Origin: an uncultured Alistipes sp.
Lineage (GTDB): Bacteria > Bacteroidota > Bacteroidia > Bacteroidales > UBA932
Assembly: GCA_900550465.1 (NCBI GenBank)
Contig: URSC01000002.1
Coordinates: forward strand, 151,627-215,626
Reading direction: 5' to 3'
Length of the DNA stretch: 64,000 bases
The position numbers were made by a program, and so were the translations under genes. The notes beneath the pieces are model-generated. The model saw only the letters and a list, made by a program, of their open reading frames with translations, did no database searches and was not told the origin of the DNA. This document shows positions 42,576 through 52,272 of the stretch, piece after piece; the stretch's first letter is position 1, and the number at the start of each line of letters is the position of its first letter.

Positions 42576-45398
42576 ATGCCACTCAATTTTGTAGACAGAC
42601 ACAACGGTCCGAGACAGTCTCAGATCAAGCACATGCTGGATGTCATCGGCGTGGGCTCCGTAGACGAGCTCATCAAGCAGACTATTCCCTCCGACATCCT
42701 GCTCAGCGAGCCCCTCAAGCTGGATGAGCACGTGTCCGAGCATGCCTATCTGGCACGTCTCAAGGAGGTTGCCTCCAAGAATAAACATTTCCGCTCGATG
42801 ATCGGCCTGGGCTTCTACGGCACCGCCTCGCTGCCCGTAATCTCCCGCAACATCTTCGAGAACCCCTCGTGGTACACCTCCTACACTCCCTATCAGGCCG
42901 AGATATCCCAGGGCCGCCTGGAGGCTCTCATCAACTTCCAGACCATGATCTCCTCCCTGACCGGCTTCCCCATGTCGAACTGCTCCATGCTGGACGACGC
43001 CACCGCCGCCGGTGAGGCCATGAGGATGATCCACGAGCTCCGTCCCCGCGACGCCGTAAAGGCCGGAAAGAACACCTTCTTCGTGGACCAGAACATCTTC
43101 CCTCAGGTGCTCTCGGTCATCGAGACCAGGGCCAAGGGTCTGGGCATAAAGGTAACCGTAGGCGACTGGAAGGAAGTCCTCGCAGCCGGTTTCGACCCCG
43201 AGTGCTACGGAGCGCTGCTCCAGTATCCCGCAGCTGACGGTGAGGTGCGCGACTATACCGCATTCTGCGACGCAGCCCACAAGGCCGGTATGCTCGTGGC
43301 CGCCCACTGCGACATCCTCGCACTGGCCGTCATGAAGGAGCCCGCCGCATGGGGAGCCGACGTAGCTGTCGGTACTGCCCAGAGATTCGGACTCGGCATG
43401 GGTTACGGCGGTCCTACAGCAGGCTGGATGGCTACCCGCGACCAGTACAAGAGAAACATTCCCGGCCGTATCATCGGCGTATCCGTTGACCGTCTCGGCA
43501 AGAATGCCCTCCGTCTGGCCCTCCAGACCCGCGAGCAGCACATCAAGAGGGAGAAGGCCACATCGAACATCTGCACCGCCACAGCCCTGATGGCAGTGAT
43601 GTCCGGCATGTACGCCGCTTACCATGGACCCGAGGGCATCCGCGAGATAGCCATGAACGCCTTCAACTACGCCCATGCTATGGCAGCCCTGCTCCGCAAG
43701 GGTGGATATAAGCTCGCCAACGAGGACTTCTTCGACACCATCCGCGTACTCGGAGTCAACGCCGGCGAGATCCGCGAGAAGGCCGAGGCCGCAGGCTTCA
43801 ACTTCTACTATCCCGATGACCAGACCGTACAGATCTCCTTCGACGAGCTGTCCGACTGCGCCGAGGCCGTGAAGATCGCTGAGATCTTCGGTGTCAAGGC
43901 CGAGTGCGCCCGCGGCAGCGAGTATCCCGTGCCCATGAAGAGGGAGAGCGCCATCCTCACCGAGAGCATATTCAACAAGTACCACTCGGAGACCGAGATG
44001 ATGCGCTACATCAAGAAACTCGAGCGCAAGGACATCTCCCTGACCCACTCCATGATACCTCTGGGCTCCTGCACCATGAAGCTCAACGCCGCAGCCGAGA
44101 TGCTGCCCCTGAGCTGGAGCGAACTCACTGACGTGCATCCTTTCGCACCCACATGGCAGACCGAGGGCTACAACCAGATACTCTCCGAACTGGAGCATGA
44201 CCTCTGCGTCATTACCGGATTTGACCGCTGCTCCCTGCAGCCCAACTCCGGCGCCGCAGGCGAGTACGCCGGTCTGATGACCATCCGCCGCTATCTCGAG
44301 GCTCAGGGCCAGGGCTCGCGCAACACCGTCGTCATCCCTACCTCCGCTCACGGAACCAACCCTGCCAGCGCCGCCATGGCCGGATTCAACATTGTCCTGG
44401 TCGGCTGCGACGAGCACGGCAACATCAACGTGGACGAACTGCGCCAGAAGGCCGAGGCCAACAAGGACAGCCTGGCCGGCATCATGATCACCTATCCTTC
44501 GACCCACGGAGTATTCGAGGTCAAGATCCGCGAGATATGCAACATCATCCATGAGAACGGAGGCCAGGTCTACATGGACGGAGCCAACATGAACGGTCAG
44601 GTCGGCATCACCAACCCCGGCTTCATCGGCGCCGACGTATGCCACCTCAACCTGCACAAGACCTTCGCAATGCCTCACGGCGGCGGCGGTCCCGGCGTAG
44701 GCGCCATCTGCGTGGCAGCCCATCTGTCTCCCTACGTACCCGGACATCCCGTAATGCCCCAGTGCGGCGGTCACGGCGTGACAGCAGTGGCTTCGGCTCC
44801 CTACGGAAGCCCCCTGCTCGCCCCCATCACCCACGCCTACATAAAGCTGCTCGGTCCTGACGGACTGCGCAAGGCTACCGAGATGGCCATCGTCAATGCC
44901 AACTACCTCGCTTCCCGCCTGTCCAAGGAGTTCAACATCTACTACACCGGAGTCACCGGACGTGTGGCCCACGAGTGCATCGTAGACCTGCAGAACTTCA
45001 AGGCTGACTACGGAGTGGACGCCACCGACATCGCCAAGCGTCTGATGGACTACGGATTCCACGCTCCCACCCTCTCCTTCCCCGTACACGAGACCCTGAT
45101 GGTGGAGCCCACCGAGAGCGAATCCCTCGAGGAGCTCGACCGCTTCGTGGACGCCATGATCAGCATCAAGAGAGAGTGCGAGGCCATCAAGGAAGGCAAG
45201 GCCGACAAGAACGACAACGTCGTGAAGATGGCGCCCCACACCGCCGAGGAGGTATGCTCCGACTCCTGGAGCCATCCCTACTCCCGCGAGGAGGCCGCCT
45301 ATCCCCTCGAGTGGATCCGCGACAACAAGTTCTGGCCCGCATGCGCCCGCGTGGACAACGGCTACGGAGACCGCAATCTGGTTCCTGTAGTGAAATAA
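42576..45398 (+). CDS. gcvP: Glycine dehydrogenase (P-protein of the glycine cleavage system)
   Basis: PLP enzyme that decarboxylates glycine and loads the aminomethyl group on H-protein, 940 residues, the fused alpha-beta form. The N-terminal half shows FYGTASLPVISRNIFENPSWYTSYTPYQAEISQGRLE and the C-terminal half carries the PLP lysine K695 in LNLHKTFAMPHGGGGPGVG. No gcvT, gcvH or lpd gene is in the window. The gene shows strong GC-rich codon bias, which leaves a full-length open frame on the opposite strand that is not a gene. A perfect 12-bp hairpin follows the stop. Confidence 0.97.
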   Translation: MPLNFVDRHNGPRQSQIKHMLDVIGVGSVDELIKQTIPSDILLSEPLKLDEHVSEHAYLARLKEVASKNKHFRSMIGLGFYGTASLPVISRNIFENPSWYTSYTPYQAEISQGRLEALINFQTMISSLTGFPMSNCSMLDDATAAGEAMRMIHELRPRDAVKAGKNTFFVDQNIFPQVLSVIETRAKGLGIKVTVGDWKEVLAAGFDPECYGALLQYPAADGEVRDYTAFCDAAHKAGMLVAAHCDILALAVMKEPAAWGADVAVGTAQRFGLGMGYGGPTAGWMATRDQYKRNIPGRIIGVSVDRLGKNALRLALQTREQHIKREKATSNICTATALMAVMSGMYAAYHGPEGIREIAMNAFNYAHAMAALLRKGGYKLANEDFFDTIRVLGVNAGEIREKAEAAGFNFYYPDDQTVQISFDELSDCAEAVKIAEIFGVKAECARGSEYPVPMKRESAILTESIFNKYHSETEMMRYIKKLERKDISLTHSMIPLGSCTMKLNAAAEMLPLSWSELTDVHPFAPTWQTEGYNQILSELEHDLCVITGFDRCSLQPNSGAAGEYAGLMTIRRYLEAQGQGSRNTVVIPTSAHGTNPASAAMAGFNIVLVGCDEHGNINVDELRQKAEANKDSLAGIMITYPSTHGVFEVKIREICNIIHENGGQVYMDGANMNGQVGITNPGFIGADVCHLNLHKTFAMPHGGGGPGVGAICVAAHLSPYVPGHPVMPQCGGHGVTAVASAPYGSPLLAPITHAYIKLLGPDGLRKATEMAIVNANYLASRLSKEFNIYYTGVTGRVAHECIVDLQNFKADYGVDATDIAKRLMDYGFHAPTLSFPVHETLMVEPTESESLEELDRFVDAMISIKRECEAIKEGKADKNDNVVKMAPHTAEEVCSDSWSHPYSREEAAYPLEWIRDNKFWPACARVDNGYGDRNLVPVVK

Positions 45399-45420
45399 CG
45401 GGCACACCTGAGATTTAGTC

Positions 45421-45463
45421 AATGAGGCTGTGGCTGGAAACATCTTTCGGGCACAGCCTCATT
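45421..45463 (+). terminator. Hairpin after gcvP
   Basis: The arms AATGAGGCTGTG (45421-45432) and CACAGCCTCATT (45452-45463) pair perfectly around a 19-base loop, 22 bases after the gcvP stop. The T-run behind it is weak (CTCAATTTT), so terminator activity is likely but not certain. Confidence 0.65.
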
Positions 45464-45491
45464 CTCAATTTTAAACACACCTTATATCTCT

Positions 45492-48410
45492 ATGAATGAC
45501 ATCCTACTGTCCGGACTTCTGAATCTCTTCGCCCTCTTCGGCGCAGTGAACAGGACCGACAAGAGCCGGTCCCTGCAGATGCTCTCCAACTACCTGACCA
45601 AGCACTTCGGCGTCAGGATGCTGGACGACTACCTACCGCTGTACTCTGACCTGAGGGACTTCTACGACATATCGCCGGAGCTGGACAAGGACGCCATCAT
45701 CGAAGGTATCTGCAGCAACATCAAGCACAGGATATCCCGCGAGGACCAGACCCTGATGCTGCTGCGTCTGATGGAATTCTGCGATCCCACTCCCGGCTCG
45801 CAGAAAGGAGAGAGCATATCGGAGGGGAACCTGCAGATATTCCGCAAGGTGGCTGAGCTCTTCGAAGTGGACGGGGACATCTTCGAGGACTTCGTATGCT
45901 ATGTGTCCGGAGAGACGAACGCACGGGTGCTCACCCTAACCCGCGAGGGACTGAACGGCGAGCTGCGGCTGATCCGCCTGGAGAGATACAACAAGATACT
46001 CTTCTGCTACAACGGTCCGGACACCGTGCTGATGAACGATATCCCCGTCCTTCCCGGGACCTTCCTCGTATGGCAGCAGAGCGGCGTGCTCAAGAGCCGG
46101 CACATGGCCCCGCTCTACTACAGCAACATTTCGGCCCTCTATGACACCGGCAGCCGCCGACAGGAAATAATCCTCTCAGGAAGGGACATCAACTTCCGCT
46201 TCCCCGGGAGCGACAACGGAATGCACGGCCTCACCTTCGACCTCCGCAGCGGGCAGCTCGTAGCCGTCATGGGCGGCAGCGGTACCGGCAAGTCCACACT
46301 GCTGTCCCTGCTCAACGGCACTCTCCGCCCCGACAGCGGCTCGGTTACCCTCAACGGCTATGACGTCGCTGACCCCAAGGTCAAGGACCTGATCGGTTTC
46401 GTACCGCAGGACGACCTGCTGATCGAGGAACTGACAGTCTATGAGAACCTGATGTTCACCGCCCGCCTCTGCTTCGCCGACCTGAGCATGGAGGAGATAT
46501 CCGCCAGGGTGGACACCATACTCCGGGAACTCGGCCTTGAGAGCACCAAGCATCTGAAAGTCGGCTCACCTATCCACAAATACATCTCCGGAGGCCAGCG
46601 CAAACGGCTCAACATCGCCCTCGAGCTCATCCGCGAACCTGCAGTACTGTTTCTGGACGAGCCCACCTCCGGCCTATCCTCATCCGATTCCGAGAAGGTA
46701 ATCAACCTGCTCAAGGAACAGACCTATAAAGGAAAGCTCATAGTGGTCAATATCCACCAGCCTTCATCCGACATATTCAAGCTCTTCGACCGGCTGTGGC
46801 TGCTCGACAGAGGCGGCTATCCGGTTTACGACGGCAATCCGATCGAGGCCGTCACCTACTTCAAGCGGGCTGCCAACTACGCCGATGCAGAAGTCAGCAC
46901 CTGCTCCCTCTGCGGCAATGTCAATCCGGAAATCATACTCAACATCATTGACGAAAAGGCCCTCGACGACAGCGGAAAAATCACCGACAGCCGCAAAGTC
47001 ACCCCGCAGGAATGGCACAGAATGTATCTCGACCGCGTGGACAGGAGCGAAGAACCGGGACACAGGGATATCCCGCACACGGAGCAGAAACGCCCTTCGC
47101 GCCTGAAACAGCTGCTGATTTTCCTGCAGAGAAACCTGCGGACCAAGCTTCCCGACACCCAATACCTGCTCATCACCCTTGCCGAGACCCCACTGCTTGC
47201 CCTGATTGTAGCCCTGCTCACCCGCTACGCTCCCGAAAGCGGATACACCGTCGTTGACAACAAGAACCTGGTATCCTATCTCTTCATGGCAGTCATCGTG
47301 GCCATTTTCGCCGGGATGAGCGTCAGTGCCGAGGAAATTTTCAGGGACAGGGCCCTGCTCAAGCGGGAGAAGTTCCTGCGGCTGTCCCGTTCCTCCTACC
47401 TGTGGTCCAAGATAATCTACCTTGGCGGAGTGTCACTTATCCAGACCCTGCTCTTTATCCTGGTCGGAAACACCGTCATGGGCATCGGATTCGGATTCTG
47501 GTTCTGGTGGCTCATTCTCTTCCTCTCGGCTGTACTGGCCAACCTGACCGGCCTCATCCTCTCCCAGTCCCTGAGTTCGATAGTCTCGATATACATCACC
47601 ATTCCCCTGCTGCTCATTCCCCAGATCCTGCTCTGCGGCCTGGTGGTCAAGTTCGAGGACCTCACACCGCGCTCAACCACGGGGAATGTACCGGTAATCG
47701 GGGACGTGATTCCCTCGCGGTGGGCCTTCGAAGCCCTGGCTGTCAGCTCATTTGCCTACAATGATTTCGAGAGGGACATCTTCGGATACGACAAGGTCAA
47801 GTACCAGACCCAGTACTACCGCACCGCATACATCAGCGAACTGGACTCGAGGCTGGAGAATGCCGACAGCACGGACCTGGAGACAGTTCGCCGCGGAATA
47901 CCGGTACTCTGGGACCGGTTCGACATCAGACCATATGAAGGCCGGCTGGAAGATATCCGCTACGGAACATTCGACACAACTATGCGGGCAGACATCAGGG
48001 AATGGCTGACTTACGCAGAAGACACTCTGGGGACAATAGGCACCGGAGCCACCCTCGCAGCCGACCGGATTCTTACGGACTACCGGAACAAATACGGACG
48101 GGAAGCGCTGCTGGAGCTGCGCAGGGACAACTGGAACAATTTTCTGGAGTCTCTGGTCATCAATTCTGCCTCGGACGAGCTGTACACCGTAATCGACGGG
48201 ACCATCGTGCCCAAGGTCGGACAAGTATGGCTCGACCCTCCCTCCCATAACGGCAGGGCCCCGTTCTACAGTTCGACCAAAATTGTAGGAAATCTGAAAA
48301 TCAGCACCCTGGCATACAATATAGGGATTCTTGTCCTTATGTGCCTGAGTGCCGGATTACTGCTCTTCCTGGATATTCCCGGGAGGTTCCTGAGAAAACG
48401 TGGAAATTAG
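45492..48410 (+). CDS. ABCG-like ABC transporter, ATPase and permease fused, with extended N-terminus
   Basis: Inner-membrane ABC exporter of 972 residues. The first 110 residues form a helical domain that looks TerB-like (LNLFALFGAVNRTDKSRSLQ, LTKHFGVRMLDDYLPLYSDL); a beta-rich segment follows at about 125-225. The nucleotide-binding domain has Walker A at 261-268 (GGSGTGKS), signature ISGGQRKRLNIALEL, Walker B AVLFLDEPTS and NIHQPSSDIFKLFDRLWLL, the last typical of the ABCG/White subfamily. A C-terminal ABC2-type membrane domain from about 540 has about six segments and a large extracellular loop at about 765-930. Substrate unknown. Confidence 0.9.
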   Translation: MNDILLSGLLNLFALFGAVNRTDKSRSLQMLSNYLTKHFGVRMLDDYLPLYSDLRDFYDISPELDKDAIIEGICSNIKHRISREDQTLMLLRLMEFCDPTPGSQKGESISEGNLQIFRKVAELFEVDGDIFEDFVCYVSGETNARVLTLTREGLNGELRLIRLERYNKILFCYNGPDTVLMNDIPVLPGTFLVWQQSGVLKSRHMAPLYYSNISALYDTGSRRQEIILSGRDINFRFPGSDNGMHGLTFDLRSGQLVAVMGGSGTGKSTLLSLLNGTLRPDSGSVTLNGYDVADPKVKDLIGFVPQDDLLIEELTVYENLMFTARLCFADLSMEEISARVDTILRELGLESTKHLKVGSPIHKYISGGQRKRLNIALELIREPAVLFLDEPTSGLSSSDSEKVINLLKEQTYKGKLIVVNIHQPSSDIFKLFDRLWLLDRGGYPVYDGNPIEAVTYFKRAANYADAEVSTCSLCGNVNPEIILNIIDEKALDDSGKITDSRKVTPQEWHRMYLDRVDRSEEPGHRDIPHTEQKRPSRLKQLLIFLQRNLRTKLPDTQYLLITLAETPLLALIVALLTRYAPESGYTVVDNKNLVSYLFMAVIVAIFAGMSVSAEEIFRDRALLKREKFLRLSRSSYLWSKIIYLGGVSLIQTLLFILVGNTVMGIGFGFWFWWLILFLSAVLANLTGLILSQSLSSIVSIYITIPLLLIPQILLCGLVVKFEDLTPRSTTGNVPVIGDVIPSRWAFEALAVSSFAYNDFERDIFGYDKVKYQTQYYRTAYISELDSRLENADSTDLETVRRGIPVLWDRFDIRPYEGRLEDIRYGTFDTTMRADIREWLTYAEDTLGTIGTGATLAADRILTDYRNKYGREALLELRRDNWNNFLESLVINSASDELYTVIDGTIVPKVGQVWLDPPSHNGRAPFYSSTKIVGNLKISTLAYNIGILVLMCLSAGLLLFLDIPGRFLRKRGN

Positions 48411-48441
48411 TTGCTATTTTTTACAAAACATCCTATCTTTG
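48411..48441 (+). promoter_or_regulatory. Promoter of the 48493 lipoprotein gene
   Basis: TTG (48411-48413), exactly 20 bases, then TATCTTTG (48434-48441): a full Bacteroides-type promoter. The leader to the ATG at 48493 is about 45 bases. Confidence 0.75.
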
Positions 48442-48492
48442 CTCGGTAAAATATTTTTTAGGAAAATAACTATCAAATAATATCTAACCGCG

Positions 48493-49287
48493 ATGAAAAA
48501 AATCACTCTCATCTTAGCTGCCGCCATGACGGTACTTGTGTGCGCCTGCGGCAACAATCAAGGCAACAAGAAAAAATCCGAGACCAAAACCAACGTAGAA
48601 GAGCAGTACATCAAGGCCGATCTCAAGATCAAGCTCGACTCCCTCGTTAAGGAAATGGGACGTCTCTCTACCCCTGTCATCGTCGATATCCAGAACGGAG
48701 AAATCACTCTTACAGACAAGGAGAAGAGGAACAAACCCGCATACCTTCTCCCTGCATCCAAGGCTGACGAGGCCGTTACCCTCAACGAGAAATACAGAGC
48801 AGTGGTCATGCTGGGCTGCGACATGACAGTCGCCCAGCTCTACGGCATGCCTGTCGACAGCTACAAGCAGGCTATCGCCAAACTGCAGGCCGACATCAAT
48901 AATCCTGCCTTCGGTAACGCCCAGTCAGAGGGTTCCCTCGAGTCCAGAATAGAGAAATTCTACAACGAGTCCGTAAAGGCCGGTACAGTCAACCTTTTCT
49001 GGGAGGCCGTAGTTGCCGGTACCATAGAGCAGCTCTTCATCATCACTCAGAACATCGACAAGTTCCTGCCCTGCTTCGATGACAAGGCCGCTTCAGAGGT
49101 TTCCTACCGTTTCATCCTCGTACACGAGGGTATCAAGTCCCTGATTCCCTACCATCCCGAGCTTGAACAGCTCCAGACCATTCTGAAGCCTCTCGAGGTA
49201 ATCAACGCCACCAACACAGCCGAGCTCCGCGACCAGCTCCTCGAGCTCAAGGGCGCTATCGAGAATGCACGCGGCCAGCTCCTCTAG
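48493..49287 (+). CDS. Predicted lipoprotein, helical, unknown function
   Basis: 264 residues with a lipoprotein signal (lipobox VCAC, Cys 19) followed by a basic linker. The mature part is mostly helical (IKADLKIKLDSLVKEMGRL, SLESRIEKFYNESVKAGTV, ELEQLQTILKPLEVINATN). No family was recognised with confidence. It has its own strong promoter and a terminator, so it is a single-gene transcript that may be well expressed. Confidence 0.85.
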   Translation: MKKITLILAAAMTVLVCACGNNQGNKKKSETKTNVEEQYIKADLKIKLDSLVKEMGRLSTPVIVDIQNGEITLTDKEKRNKPAYLLPASKADEAVTLNEKYRAVVMLGCDMTVAQLYGMPVDSYKQAIAKLQADINNPAFGNAQSEGSLESRIEKFYNESVKAGTVNLFWEAVVAGTIEQLFIITQNIDKFLPCFDDKAASEVSYRFILVHEGIKSLIPYHPELEQLQTILKPLEVINATNTAELRDQLLELKGAIENARGQLL

Positions 49288-49312
49288 TCCACGGACATAA
49301 CACACCATAGCA

Positions 49313-49343
49313 AAAAGCGGCGGGGTTTTTCCCCGGCGCTTTT
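49313..49343. terminator. Bidirectional terminator between the lipoprotein gene and cydB
   Basis: The arms AAAAGCG-G-CGGGG and CCCCG-G-CGCTTTT, with a TTTTT loop, pair 12 of 13 positions with A- and T-tails on both sides. It lies between convergent genes, so it can stop transcription from both. Confidence 0.88.
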
Positions 49344-49364
49344 CGTCATATAGACAACAGCACT

Positions 49365-50465
49365 CTACCGCATCTTGCGCCATGCCCATACGATATAGGC
49401 TATGACAAAGGGAATCGCTATGGACACCCAGGCCATCACCTTGAGGGTGAAGAGGCTCGAAGAGCTGTTGTAGAGAGTCAGGGAGCTCTGCAGGTCCACG
49501 GTCGATACGTAGTAGGCGGTGTCATTGAAACCGGCGCAGAGCAGGATAGCCCAGACAGCCAGCAAGGCTCCGCCGCCCACGATGTAGAAGTTCTGTCTGA
49601 CTCCCTTGCCGAGGAAATGCCTTGCAAGTCCGGCGAGTACGAGCACCACTCCTGACAGGAACACTACGGCTATCCACCAGGTGTGCAGCATATTGTGCAG
49701 ATACTTGAAAGGCTCGGCAGATATTGTGCCTGTAGCGGGATCCACCGCATATCCGGTCTTGAGGAACATCCACAGCACGAAAGCCACGAATGTCAGGACA
49801 AAGGCAGGAGCCGTGATCATCAGCCTCTTACGGCATTTCTCCGCAAATGCACCTACATCCGGTTTCATCAGAAGGTAGAGCAGTCCAAGAGTCCTGGCAG
49901 CCAGGAATACCACTACTCCAAGAAGCAGGTTCATCGGATTTGCCAGAGCGTCCAGTCCGTGCCAGCCGTTTGCCCAGCGGGAAATGGCCGGAGACGCAGC
50001 ATCCGTTATGGACACCTTGTCCACCGTAAAGGCCCCGCCGGTGAAGAAAGTACCGACAGCCACCCCGAGCAGGAATGTTCCAAGAGCACCGTTGAGAAAG
50101 AGGAATAGCTCAAATGTACGGGCGCCGAAGAGGTTGCCTGCAGCCTTACGGTATTCGAAGGAGAATGACTGAATTACGAAAAGCAGCAGAATACAGATCC
50201 ACAGCCAGTAGGCTCCGCCGAAACTGGTCGAGTAGAACAGGGGGAAGGATGCGAAGGCGGCACCTCCGAAAGTCACGAGGGTCGTGAAGGTTATTTCCCA
50301 TTTATGCCCTGCATATTTTACTACAAAATCCTTTTCCTCCTCTGAGGAAGCAGTGCGGAGCAGCAGACCCTGTGCTCCCTGTACGAACAGCAGGAACACC
50401 AGAATAGCTCCAAGAAGGGCTACCAGAGCCCACCAGTAATGTTGCAGAAAATACAGTGTATCCAT
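49365..50465 (-). CDS. cydB: Cytochrome bd ubiquinol oxidase subunit II
   Basis: Membrane subunit of the high-affinity quinol oxidase used at low oxygen, 366 residues with about nine membrane segments. Typical stretches are YAGHKWEITFTTLVTFGGAAFASFPLFYSTSFGGAYW and NFYIVGGGALLAVWAILL. It follows cydA after two bases. Confidence 0.96.
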   Translation of the reverse strand: MDTLYFLQHYWWALVALLGAILVFLLFVQGAQGLLLRTASSEEEKDFVVKYAGHKWEITFTTLVTFGGAAFASFPLFYSTSFGGAYWLWICILLLFVIQSFSFEYRKAAGNLFGARTFELFLFLNGALGTFLLGVAVGTFFTGGAFTVDKVSITDAASPAISRWANGWHGLDALANPMNLLLGVVVFLAARTLGLLYLLMKPDVGAFAEKCRKRLMITAPAFVLTFVAFVLWMFLKTGYAVDPATGTISAEPFKYLHNMLHTWWIAVVFLSGVVLVLAGLARHFLGKGVRQNFYIVGGGALLAVWAILLCAGFNDTAYYVSTVDLQSSLTLYNSSSSLFTLKVMAWVSIAIPFVIAYIVWAWRKMR

Positions 50466-50467
50466 AA

Positions 50468-52030
50468 TTATTCTCCTCCTTTCTTAATCTGTTTGAGCAT
50501 GATGCTGATCTCCACGCACAGCATGGCGGTGAACAGGACTGCAAAAATGATCAGGGTCGTGAGAACGTTGCCGGACTCGACTCCCGATACGGCCGCATTC
50601 ACGGGAAGCAGGTTCTGGATCGTCCAGGGCTGACGGCCTACCTCGGCTACTATCCAGCCCGACTGCGAGCAGATGTATACCAGAGGCACGCTGATGATGC
50701 CGAGCCACAGGAGCCATTTGTGCTTATCCTTGACGATGAGGTTCTTCCACTCGAAGATGATGTAGAGGATAAAGAGCAGGATGAAGAACATGCCGAGGGC
50801 CACCATGATATGGAAGGCGTAGAATACCAGGGGAACATTGGGCACGAGGTCCTCGGGCTCCTCCACATAGTGGTAGCCGAAGTAGTCGAAATTCTGCTCC
50901 AGCACTGCCTCGGCCTGAGCCATTGCCTGGGTGTCTCCGGACTCCTTGGCTGTCTGATAGTCGGCCAGGGCCGTGACTGCCGCCGTACCCATTGCCTTTT
51001 TCTCGGCAAACGAGGGCTCGATGTAGGTGTTGCCCTCCCTGTCGGTGAACTCGTATCCACCTTTGATGATATCATTGATACCTGGCACGAAACCGTCTGC
51101 CTGACGGGTCGCAAGGAATGAGAGCATGTTGGGGAAGGATATTTCGAAAAGGTAAGGGTCCTCGTCTGCACCCTCCCCGCCTATGATGTCCTTGTCGGGA
51201 TTAAGGATACCTACGGCTACTAATGGCGCTTTCTCAGAGCCGTCGTACAGTCCCTCCATGGCAGCCAGCTTCATCGGCTGCACCTTTGCCACATTGTAGG
51301 CGGATCCGTCACCGGTACCTATAAGCACTGCAAGGGATATTATACCGAATACCGAGGCTATGCGGATGGACTTGCGTGCCAGTGTCTGCTCCCGCTTGCG
51401 CAGCAGGAACCATGACGATACGGCAATCACGAATATCGATGCCAGCACATAACCGTTGGTCACCGAATGCAGGAACTTGTTGATGGCCACCGGCGAAAAC
51501 ACCACTTGCCAGAAGTCGGTCATCTCGCTGCGGGCCGTATCCGGATTGAACTCCATTCCTATAGGATACTGCATCCAGGAATTGGCTATGAGAATCCATA
51601 TTGCAGAGAGGTTGGTTCCTATGGCCGTAAGCCATGTCGATACCAGATGGGCCTTCTTGCTGACCTTGTTCCAGCCGAAATACATCACAGCGAAGAAGGT
51701 ACTTTCCATGAAAAATGCGAAAATACCCTCTATGGCCAGCGGGGCACCGAATATGTCACCCACAAACCATGAATAGTTGCTCCAGTTGGTACCGAACTCG
51801 AACTCCAGGATGATACCCGTCGCCACTCCCATCGCGAAGTTGACGGCGAAAAGCTTCATCCAGAACTTCGTGGTCCTCTTCCAGAACTCATCTCCGGTCA
51901 TCACGTACCGGGTCTCCATAAAGGCTATAAGAAAGCCCAGACCTAGAGTCAGGGGCACAAACAGCCAATGATACATTGCAGTCAGAGCGAACTGCCACCT
52001 TGAAAGGTCTACCAGTGTCGTTAAAAGCAT
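50468..52030 (-). CDS. cydA: Cytochrome bd ubiquinol oxidase subunit I
   Basis: Haem-bearing catalytic subunit, 520 residues. The N-terminal LSRWQFALTAMYHWLFVPLTLG holds the conserved haem-ligand His; the helix with FAVNFAMGVATGIILEFEFGTNWSNYS and the quinol-binding Q-loop (about residues 250-340) are present. It forms an operon with DUF4492 (24 bases upstream) and cydB. Confidence 0.97.
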   Translation of the reverse strand: MLLTTLVDLSRWQFALTAMYHWLFVPLTLGLGFLIAFMETRYVMTGDEFWKRTTKFWMKLFAVNFAMGVATGIILEFEFGTNWSNYSWFVGDIFGAPLAIEGIFAFFMESTFFAVMYFGWNKVSKKAHLVSTWLTAIGTNLSAIWILIANSWMQYPIGMEFNPDTARSEMTDFWQVVFSPVAINKFLHSVTNGYVLASIFVIAVSSWFLLRKREQTLARKSIRIASVFGIISLAVLIGTGDGSAYNVAKVQPMKLAAMEGLYDGSEKAPLVAVGILNPDKDIIGGEGADEDPYLFEISFPNMLSFLATRQADGFVPGINDIIKGGYEFTDREGNTYIEPSFAEKKAMGTAAVTALADYQTAKESGDTQAMAQAEAVLEQNFDYFGYHYVEEPEDLVPNVPLVFYAFHIMVALGMFFILLFILYIIFEWKNLIVKDKHKWLLWLGIISVPLVYICSQSGWIVAEVGRQPWTIQNLLPVNAAVSGVESGNVLTTLIIFAVLFTAMLCVEISIMLKQIKKGGE

Positions 52031-52054
52031 TTGTTTATGGTTTTAGCATTAATA

Positions 52055-52261
52055 TTACTTGGTAAGATTCTCTATCACCGTCCGGCTCTTCTCCGCGTCC
52101 GACTCACAGTCTGCAAGAGCCGGACGGAAGAAGAAGACTCTCAGGATGGCGAACATGATAAACAGCTTCAGGAGAATTACAATCCACAAAGTCCTGCCGA
52201 GGGATGACATGTCCCTGAAGCCTTCGTAATAGAAGAGCCAGATTCTGCGCAGGCGTTCCAT
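52055..52261 (-). CDS. DUF4492 small membrane protein of the cytochrome bd cluster
   Basis: 68-residue protein with one strong membrane segment (IVILLKLFIMFAILRVFFF) after the conserved opening MERLRRIWLFYYEGFRDMS. The start at 52261 was chosen because this opening is typical of DUF4492 proteins, which are regularly encoded just before cydAB in Bacteroidetes and Epsilonproteobacteria; longer in-frame readings run into the upstream peptidase gene. It may act as a small cytochrome bd subunit or assembly helper, analogous to CydX, but that is inference. Confidence 0.88.
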   Translation of the reverse strand: MERLRRIWLFYYEGFRDMSSLGRTLWIVILLKLFIMFAILRVFFFRPALADCESDAEKSRTVIENLTK

Positions 52262-52272
52262 TACCGTCTGAA

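Noticed and set aside
42558..45443. A 961-codon open frame on the minus strand antisense to the whole of gcvP
   Set aside because: Its translation is rich in Gly, Val, His and Leu without recognisable motifs. It is the frame expected when a GC-rich, biased gene is read on the opposite strand; gcvP itself is unmistakable.
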